From assembly GCA_015478655.1 (NCBI GenBank), contig JADMIJ010000011.1, positions 1-64,000 on the forward strand: a DNA stretch of 64,000 bases. The letters run 5' to 3'. Made by a program: the position numbers and the translations under genes. The notes beneath the pieces are model-generated. The model ran no database searches and was not told where the DNA came from. It saw nothing but the letters and a program-made list of their open reading frames with translations. This DNA is from Acidimicrobiales bacterium (GTDB lineage Bacteria; Actinomycetota; Acidimicrobiia; Acidimicrobiales; RAAP-2). Below, piece by piece: positions 53,887-64,000 of the stretch (positions are counted from its first letter, which is position 1; every line of letters starts with the position of its first letter).

Positions 53887-54662
53887 GACCCGCTTCCTTC
53901 CTCGGTTTGGGCGCTGCCGGCGTCCGGCGATCCGCCTGTGACCTCCGGCGCGGCATCCGAGTCGGCGCCGGACCCTCCGGGCAGGGTCTCGTCGGTGAAT
54001 ACCACCCAGTCGTTGACCAGGATGTCGTAGGCATTCAACTCACCGGCGACGATGGTCTGGATCTCGGAGAGGTTGCCGAAGGACCGATCGGCGTAGCCGT
54101 CCTCCTCCCCCAGCACGACCAGGACCCGACCCGACAATCCCAGGGCATCCAGGGCGGCCAGGGCGGCCTTGGTGCTCGGCACGTCGAAGGTCCAGGCGTC
54201 GATCAGCGCCACCCGGCCCTGGGACGCCCGGTCCGACAACGCAGACCGGAGGGCCAGTTGAATCATCTTCTTCGGTGTCTTCTGGGCGTAGGACCGCGGC
54301 TTCGGGCCCAGGGCCACGCCACCGCCCACCCACTGGGGGGATCGGGTGGAGCCCTGTCGGGCCCGGCCGGTGCCCTTCTGCCGGAAGGGCTTGGCCCCGC
54401 CGCCGCGAACCTCGGCCCTGGTCTTCGTGGACTGGGTTCCCGACCGGGCCGCGGCCAACTGGGCCGTGACCACCTGATGGAGGACGGCCAGGTTGGGCTC
54501 GATGCCGAAGATCGACGGCTCGAGCACGACCTCGCCGAGGTCAGCGCCGTCACCCGACCGCCGGGTCACCGTTCGCTCCTGGGGCGCGGGGCGGAGGAAC
54601 CGTCGGATCTGGGCGGGACTGGCGGTCTCGAGATCGATCGCCTCGCCGGTGGCACTGCTCAT
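53883..54662 (-). CDS. rplD: 50S ribosomal protein L4
   Basis: Tunnel-constriction protein, and in E. coli an autoregulator of this operon. The core (about 45-225) includes HQVVTAQLAAARSGTQSTKT, GGGAKPFRQKGTGRARQGST, then SPQWVGGGVALGPKPRSY. There are an N-terminal extension of about 40 residues and a C-terminal tail of about 35, acidic and Gly/Ser-rich; total 259 against about 201-220. ATG overlaps the rplC stop. Confidence 0.98.
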   Translation of the reverse strand: MSSATGEAIDLETASPAQIRRFLRPAPQERTVTRRSGDGADLGEVVLEPSIFGIEPNLAVLHQVVTAQLAAARSGTQSTKTRAEVRGGGAKPFRQKGTGRARQGSTRSPQWVGGGVALGPKPRSYAQKTPKKMIQLALRSALSDRASQGRVALIDAWTFDVPSTKAALAALDALGLSGRVLVVLGEEDGYADRSFGNLSEIQTIVAGELNAYDILVNDWVVFTDETLPGGSGADSDAAPEVTGGSPDAGSAQTEEGSGS

Positions 54663-55321
54663 GACGTCCTCCCCCCTTTGACCAGGGGTGCCTTCACCGC
54701 GTCCCGGAGCACCACGATCCCGCCCCTCGGCCCGGGCACCGCCCCCTTGACCAGGATGAGCTCGCGCTCCGGGTCGGCCTGGACGATCTCGAGATTGAGG
54801 GTGGTCACCTGCTGGCCGCCCATCCGCCCGGCCATGCGGGTTCCCTTGAAGACCCGGGAGGGGGTGGCGCAGGCGCCGATCGAACCGGGCGAGCGGTGCT
54901 TCTTGTGGTTACCGTGCGAAGCGCCCTGGCCCTTGAAGTTGTGCCGTTTCATCCCCCCGGCGAATCCCTTGCCCTTGGACACGGCGATGGCGTCCACCAG
55001 TTCGCCGGCCTGGAGAAGGTCGGCGGTCAGTTCCTGGCCCACCTCGTAGTCGGAGGCGTCATCGAGGCGGAGCTCCACCAGGCGCCGCCCGGGATCGACT
55101 CCAGCCCTGTCGAAATGGCCCTGTTCCGGCTTGGTCAGCGTGGACGAGCGTCGATGGCCCCAGGTCACTTGGAGCGCGGCGTAGCCCTCATGCTCAGGCG
55201 TCTTGACCTGCACGATCCGGACCGGCGCCACGCGCACCACCGTCACCGGTATCGCCCGGTGCTGGTCGTCCCAGATCTGGGTCATTCCGACCTTCTCGCC
55301 CACGATCGCCTTGGTGGCCAC
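54659..55321 (-). CDS. rplC: 50S ribosomal protein L3
   Basis: 220-residue early assembly protein: KAIVGEKVGMTQIWDDQHRA at the start and the conserved GFAGGMKRHNFKGQGASHGN followed by HRSPGSIGACATPSRVFKG. The ATG at 55321 has only a weak Shine-Dalgarno sequence. It is the first gene after a 340-nt untranslated gap that carries its own promoter. Confidence 0.99.
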   Translation of the reverse strand: MATKAIVGEKVGMTQIWDDQHRAIPVTVVRVAPVRIVQVKTPEHEGYAALQVTWGHRRSSTLTKPEQGHFDRAGVDPGRRLVELRLDDASDYEVGQELTADLLQAGELVDAIAVSKGKGFAGGMKRHNFKGQGASHGNHKKHRSPGSIGACATPSRVFKGTRMAGRMGGQQVTTLNLEIVQADPERELILVKGAVPGPRGGIVVLRDAVKAPLVKGGRTS

Positions 55322-55352
55322 TGGAGCTTCTCCGTCTCGACTCTTCGCTCTG

Positions 55353-55374
55353 ATCGGTGCCGGCCGGCACCGAT
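55353..55374. repeat. 22-bp perfect palindrome before rplC
   Basis: ATCGGTGCCGG followed at once by its reverse complement, 31 nt upstream of the rplC start. As RNA it would make a 9-bp stem with a 4-nt loop that could hide or expose the start region. Confidence 0.8.
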
Positions 55375-55460
55375 GGGTTACAACTGCTCAACCTGCTCTG
55401 CTGGACACGGACTCTGCCGGCCATAGCCGGTGCGTTCAACGGCATCGGCTTGCACGCAGA

Positions 55461-55490
55461 CGCTCCGCTCGGAAGATCCCGAGCGGAGCG
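55461..55490. repeat. 12-bp perfect hairpin in the rplC leader
   Basis: CGCTCCGCTCGG and CCGAGCGGAGCG around a 6-nt loop. No U-run follows on the minus strand (TCTGCGTGC), so it is not a classical terminator, but it could attenuate. Confidence 0.75.
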
Positions 55491-55585
55491 CTCGCCTGGT
55501 TTGGTCCGAGGTCCCCGCCGACAAGCCACGGGCGCTCAAACACGTCCTACTCACATGGAATGGCCCAAAATCGGGCCGACTGATC

Positions 55586-55615
55586 ACTGTATACCAACTG
55601 GACCGGCGCTGACAA
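55586..55615 (-). promoter_or_regulatory. Promoter of rplC and the rest of the S10 cluster
   Basis: On the minus strand TTGTCA (55610-55615) is followed after 16 nt by TATACA (55588-55593), or after 18 nt by TACAGT (55586-55591). Transcription would start near 55580, giving a leader of about 260 nt. Confidence 0.6.
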
Positions 55616-55661
55616 CGGGGCCAAGCGTCGGGCTCGGGACCCGACCCGGCCTCCGAACCGG

Positions 55662-55991
55662 CTAGACGGTCTGGATCTTGATCTCGATATCCACCCCGGC
55701 CGGCAGGTCCAGCCTCTGGAGTGAGTCGACCGTCTTCGGGGTGTGCTCCACGATGTCGACCAGCCGCTTGTGCACCCGCATCTCGAAATGCTCCCGGCTG
55801 TCCTTGTACTTGTGGGGAGAGCGGATCACCGTATAGCGGTGCTTCTCCGTAGGCAGGGGCACCGGACCGAGCACCTTGGCCTGCGTCCGCAGGACGGTCT
55901 GCACGATCTTCTCGGTCGACTGATCGAGGATTTCGTGATCATAGGCCTTGAGGCGGATCCTGATCTTCTGGCGTGGGCCCTCTGCGGCCAT
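55662..55991 (-). CDS. rpsJ: 30S ribosomal protein S10
   Basis: 109 residues: [20 protein letters not shown] at the start and [20 protein letters not shown] near the end; also the transcription antitermination factor NusE. It sits 42 nt after tuf and is cut off from rplC by a long gap, so it belongs with the str operon here. Confidence 0.99.
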   Translation of the reverse strand: MAAEGPRQKIRIRLKAYDHEILDQSTEKIVQTVLRTQAKVLGPVPLPTEKHRYTVIRSPHKYKDSREHFEMRVHKRLVDIVEHTPKTVDSLQRLDLPAGVDIEIKIQTV

Positions 55992-56033
55992 GGGTACAGC
56001 GTCCTCTCGTGGGTGTCGTTCGGAAGGTCTGGA

Positions 56034-57221
<1,188 letters not shown>

Positions 57222-57320
57222 AACTGGGGTAATGCTCCCTGATCTCGGGCGGTACCCCCTCGGGCCCGCCACGACGCAGGCGGGTGCCTGTCGTCATTCC
57301 TCGTGTATCGGTGGTCCTGC

Positions 57321-57358
57321 CTACTGCGTGTACTGGAACTGCGCTACTGGCTACTGCG
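57321..57358. repeat. Degenerate 7-8 bp tandem repeat upstream of tuf
   Basis: Five successive copies of a (c)tactg(c/g)g-like unit on the plus strand between fusA and tuf (at 57321, 57329, 57337, 57344 and 57351). The rest of the 165-nt gap shows nothing recognisable. Confidence 0.6.
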
Positions 57359-57386
57359 CTCCGCGAACGGGTGGCTGCCGTCCCGA

Positions 57387-59483
57387 CTACTCTCCGCGCG
57401 CCTTGGCGATGATCTCCTTGGCGATGGACTCAGGCACCTCGTTGTAGGCGTGGAATTGCATCGAGTACGTGGCCCGACCCTGAGTGCGCGAGCGCAGGTC
57501 GGTAGCGTAGCCGAACATGTCGCTCAGCGGTACCTGCGCCCTGACGATGTGGCTGTTCCCCCGCTGCTCCATGCCCTCGACCTTGCCCCGCCGTGAGGAC
57601 AGGTCGCCGATCACGTCGCCCATGTAGTCCTCGGGTGTGGTCACCTCCACGGCCATCACCGGCTCCAGGAGCACCGGGTCGGCCAGGTTCGCCGCCTTCT
57701 TGATGGCCATGGAGCCGGCGATCTTGAAGGCCATCTCAGAGGAGTCCACGTCGTGGTAGGACCCGTAGGTCAGGGTCACCTTGATGTCCACCGTCGGGTA
57801 CCCGGCCAGGACGCCCGAGGTGATCGACTCCCGGATGCCGGCGTCGACCGACGGGATGTACTCCTTGGGGATCACCCCACCGGTGATCTTGTCGACGAAT
57901 TCATACCCGCCACCGGGCCCGGTGGGCTCGAGGGTGATGACCACGTGGCCGTACTGGCCCTTGCCACCGGTCTGGCGGATGTAGCGCAGCTCGACCTTCT
58001 CGACCTTCTTGCGCACCGTCTCGCGGTAGGCCACCTGGGGCTTGCCCACGTTGGCGTCGACGTTGAACTCCCGGAGCATCCTGTCGACGAGCACCTCGAG
58101 GTGGAGCTCGCCCATCCCGGAGATGACCGTCTGGCCCGTCTCCTCGTCGGACTGGACGCGGAAGGTCGGGTCCTCCTCGGACAACGAGTAGAGGGCCTTG
58201 GACAGTTTGTCCTGGTCGGCCTTGGTCTTCGGCTCCACGGCCACGTGGATGACCGGCTCGGGGAAGGTCAGCGACTCGAGGATGACCGGGTTGTCCGGGT
58301 CACACAGCGTGTCGCCGGTGGTGGTCTGTTTGAGACCCACGGCGGCCACGATGTCTCCAGAAAAGGTGGCGTCGAGGTCCTCACGGGTATTGGCATGCAT
58401 CTGCAGGAGACGTCCGATCCGCTCCTTGCGATCCTTGGTCGAGTTGATCACGCCCGAGCCCTTGGTCAGCGTTCCGGAATAGACCCGCAGATAGGTGAGC
58501 TTGCCCACATAGGGGTCGGTCATGATCTTGAAGGCCAGGGCGGAGAAGGGGGCCGAGTCGTCGGCAGGGCGCTCCACGGTCACGCCCTCCTTGCGGGGGA
58601 CGATGCCCATGGTCGGCGGGATGTCGAGCGGGCTCGGGAGATAGTCGACCACCGCATCGAGCATGGGCTGGACGCCCTTGTTCTTGAACGCCGAGCCGCA
58701 CAGGATGGGCACGGCATGGTTACCCAGGGTGACCGTGCGGAGGGCCCGCTTCAGGTCCTCGGCGGTAATCTCCTCGTCAACCAGGTACTTCTCCATGATG
58801 GTGTCGTCGTGGTTGGAGACGACGTCAATGAGTTGGTGTCGGGCCTCTTCGGCCAGGGCTTTCATGTCGGCCGGGATCTCCTCCTCGGTCCACTCCTCGC
58901 CCATCCCATCGTCCCAGACCAGGGCGCGCATCTCGACCAGGTCCACCACACCCCGGAACCCACCCTCTGATCCGATCGGCAGTTGGATCACGGCCGTCAC
59001 CGCGTCGAGGCGGTCCTTGATCATCTCGACGCACTGGTCGAAGTTGGCACCGGTCCGGTCCATCTTGTTGATGAAGCAGATCCGGGGGACCTCGTACTTG
59101 TCGGCCTGGCGCCACACCGTCTCCGTCTGGGGCTCGACGCCGGCCACGGCGTCGAAGACCGCCACCGCACCGTCGAGCACCCGGAGCGAACGCTCCACCT
59201 CCACGGTGAAGTCCACGTGACCAGGGGTGTCGATGATGTTGATCAGGTTGTCGTGCCACAGACAGGTGGTGGCAGCCGAGGTGATGGTGATCCCTCGCTC
59301 TTGCTCCTGGACCATCCAGTCCATGGTGGCGGCGCCCTCGTGGACCTCGCCGATCTTGTAGTTCTTCCCCGTGTAGTAGAGGATCCGCTCGGTCGTGGTG
59401 GTCTTGCCCGCGTCGATGTGGGCCATGATCCCGATGTTGCGGGTTTTGGCTATGGGGTGGTGGCGGGTGGTGGCTTCAGCCAT
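57387..59483 (-). CDS. fusA: Elongation factor G
   Basis: Translocation GTPase, 698 residues. G-domain motifs are [47 protein letters not shown] and [10 protein letters not shown]; domain IV contains [15 protein letters not shown] and domain V the closing [19 protein letters not shown]. Full length with no insertion. ATG start, 71 nt after rpsG. Confidence 0.99.
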   Translation of the reverse strand: MAEATTRHHPIAKTRNIGIMAHIDAGKTTTTERILYYTGKNYKIGEVHEGAATMDWMVQEQERGITITSAATTCLWHDNLINIIDTPGHVDFTVEVERSLRVLDGAVAVFDAVAGVEPQTETVWRQADKYEVPRICFINKMDRTGANFDQCVEMIKDRLDAVTAVIQLPIGSEGGFRGVVDLVEMRALVWDDGMGEEWTEEEIPADMKALAEEARHQLIDVVSNHDDTIMEKYLVDEEITAEDLKRALRTVTLGNHAVPILCGSAFKNKGVQPMLDAVVDYLPSPLDIPPTMGIVPRKEGVTVERPADDSAPFSALAFKIMTDPYVGKLTYLRVYSGTLTKGSGVINSTKDRKERIGRLLQMHANTREDLDATFSGDIVAAVGLKQTTTGDTLCDPDNPVILESLTFPEPVIHVAVEPKTKADQDKLSKALYSLSEEDPTFRVQSDEETGQTVISGMGELHLEVLVDRMLREFNVDANVGKPQVAYRETVRKKVEKVELRYIRQTGGKGQYGHVVITLEPTGPGGGYEFVDKITGGVIPKEYIPSVDAGIRESITSGVLAGYPTVDIKVTLTYGSYHDVDSSEMAFKIAGSMAIKKAANLADPVLLEPVMAVEVTTPEDYMGDVIGDLSSRRGKVEGMEQRGNSHIVRAQVPLSDMFGYATDLRSRTQGRATYSMQFHAYNEVPESIAKEIIAKARGE

Positions 59484-59554
59484 GATTGTTCAGCTCTCGG
59501 GTAGTGCGTGTAGATCGGGCTCACTGCCAGAATAAGGGCCGCAACGGCCCGTTC

Positions 59555-60025
59555 CTACCAGCGGTAGTGAGCGAAGGCCTTGTTCGACTCGGCCATCTTG
59601 TGGAGGTCCTCACGGCGCTTGGCCGCGGCACCGATCCCGTTGGCGGCGTCGCGGATCTCGTTCGAGAGGCGCTCGGCCATGGTCTTCTCCCGGCGCTGCT
59701 GGGAGTAGCCGACCAGCCACCTGATGGACAGCGTGGTGGCCCGGCGGGGGCGGACCTCGACCGGCACCTGATAGGTGGCGCCACCGACCCGGCGGCTCCG
59801 GACCTCGAGCTCGGGTCGGGTGTTCTCCACGGCCTTCTTCAGGACCGCCACCGGGTCGTTGCCGGACTTCTCCGCAACATCGGCGAGGGCGTCGTAGACG
59901 ATGCGCTCGGCCAGGGTGCGCTTGCCCCGGCTCAGCACACGGTTGACCACCTGGGTGACCAGCACCGAGTGGTAGACGGGGTCAGGAATGAGCTCACGAC
60001 GAACGGCGGGACCTTTGCGGGGCAC
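59555..60025 (-). CDS. rpsG: 30S ribosomal protein S7
   Basis: 156-residue head-assembly protein: [20 protein letters not shown] at the start, [19 protein letters not shown] and [20 protein letters not shown] in the middle. GTG at 60025 gives the standard length and has AAGGAG 7 nt upstream; the open frame before it overlaps rpsL and is not conserved. Confidence 0.99.
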   Translation of the reverse strand: MPRKGPAVRRELIPDPVYHSVLVTQVVNRVLSRGKRTLAERIVYDALADVAEKSGNDPVAVLKKAVENTRPELEVRSRRVGGATYQVPVEVRPRRATTLSIRWLVGYSQQRREKTMAERLSNEIRDAANGIGAAAKRREDLHKMAESNKAFAHYRW

Positions 60026-60026
60026 G

Positions 60027-60398
<372 letters not shown>

Positions 60399-60500
60399 GC
60401 GTTACCTCTGCGCTAGGAACTTCGGGGATACTTCAGGACTGAATCGGATGTGCTGCTGGCATAGCAGAACGCACTCTGGGCGCGCAGCCGCGAACGGTCA

Positions 60501-60529
60501 ATGCTACGGCATGGGTGCCTGCCGGGCAA
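60501..60529 (-). promoter_or_regulatory. rpsL (str operon) promoter
   Basis: TTGCCC (60524-60529), 17-nt spacer, TAGCAT (60501-60506) on the minus strand in the 216-nt gap between rpoC and rpsL. The leader of about 100 nt contains a small hairpin, CTGCT-GGCAT-AGCAG, at 60453-60467. No strong terminator for rpoC is visible in this gap. Confidence 0.65.
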
Positions 60530-60614
60530 GCGCGGGGATGACCCGGCCGCCTACCGGAGTTCGACGGCACGGGCCCGCCGAACCGGACCCGCGGCCCGCG
60601 GCGACCCCGGCACG

Positions 60615-64000
<3,386 letters not shown>

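Larger units (their letters stand above)
55322..55661 (-). other. Structured leader of rplC, splitting the S10 operon
   Basis: A 340-nt non-coding stretch between rpsJ and rplC, which are normally adjacent. It has a promoter (see 55586-55615) and several strong inverted repeats: GGCCC/GGGCC (55562-55577), a perfect 12-bp hairpin CGCTCCGCTCGG-6nt-CCGAGCGGAGCG (55461-55490), CCGGC-CATA-GCCGG (55417-55430) and a 22-bp palindrome with arms ATCGGTGCCGG (55353-55374). I see no conserved open frame. It looks like an autoregulatory ribosomal-protein leader; L3 or L4 would be the natural ligand. Confidence 0.6.

Noticed and set aside
55378-55587. Possible leader peptide of 69 codons in the rplC leader
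   Set aside because: Its GTG would overlap the promoter -10, it has no ribosome-binding site, and its open frame is explained by GC bias.
60540-60610. rpoC terminator from GC-rich repeats such as CCCGCGG twice in a row
   Set aside because: The repeats are direct rather than a stable inverted pair, and the best stem is only 5 bp with a 17-nt loop.

Overview
This 64 kb window is a compact, high-GC piece of an actinobacterial chromosome. Three things point to Actinomycetota. First, the gene order from the S10/spc/alpha ribosomal clusters through rplM-rpsI, glmM-glmS, alr, tsaB-rimI-tsaD, groES-groEL and guaB3 matches the mycobacterial order. Second, it carries a decaprenyl-phospho-arabinose cluster (ubiA-dprE1-dprE2). 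Third, many genes have a TAnnnT -10 hexamer placed 6-10 nt before the start codon, the signature of leaderless mRNAs. The best guess is a deep-branching, probably uncultured lineage such as Acidimicrobiia; the class is inference. No tRNA, rRNA, CRISPR, IS or phage genes were seen, and almost everything is on the minus strand.

Layout. 1-11.7 kb: central metabolism (mdh, icd, metF, folD, purH, purN, a HAD phosphatase, sucD-sucC, a stand-alone B12-binding methylmalonyl-CoA mutase subunit), plus a DUF1905 protein, a cupin and a threonine-stalk membrane protein. 11.8-15.2 kb (plus strand): ubiA, dprE1 and dprE2, which make the arabinose donor for the cell wall, facing a membrane-anchored phosphodiester glycosidase. 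16.6-23.1 kb: pcrA/uvrD helicase, guaA, guaB3 and a CoA-type Nudix hydrolase. 23.2-23.9 kb (plus): a YbjQ-like protein and a small membrane protein. 24-26.1 kb: groES-groEL under two CIRCE operators that flank one promoter. 26.2-36.5 kb: tsaD, rimI, tsaB, tsaE (t6A tRNA modification), a family-4 uracil-DNA glycosylase, alr, nnr, acpS, glmS and glmM (envelope precursors). 36.5-60.4 kb: rplM-rpsI, truA and the complete alpha, spc, S10 and str ribosomal clusters with secY, adk, map, infA, tuf and fusA. 60.6 kb to the end: rpoC, cut by the window edge.

Genes are tightly packed, often with 1-8 nt stop/start overlaps (ATGA, GTGA, TAATG), so most are read in long operons. Promoters of two styles can be read: TTGCC(A/C)-N17-TAnnnT with a 5' leader (groES, rplM, rpsL) and bare TAnnnT leaderless promoters (mdh, icd, metF, tsaD, glmS and others).

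The most notable oddities are: long disordered C-terminal tails on ribosomal proteins L22, L29 and S3; an infA gene whose only well-placed start is CTG; a 340-nt structured gap with its own promoter that splits rpsJ from rplC; an alanine in DprE1 at the position of the benzothiazinone-reactive cysteine; an 18-bp tandem repeat before sucC; and a terminator-like hairpin whose two arms contain the stop codons of two convergent genes. I did not find a clearly new multi-gene system; the novelty lies in these features of otherwise familiar genes.
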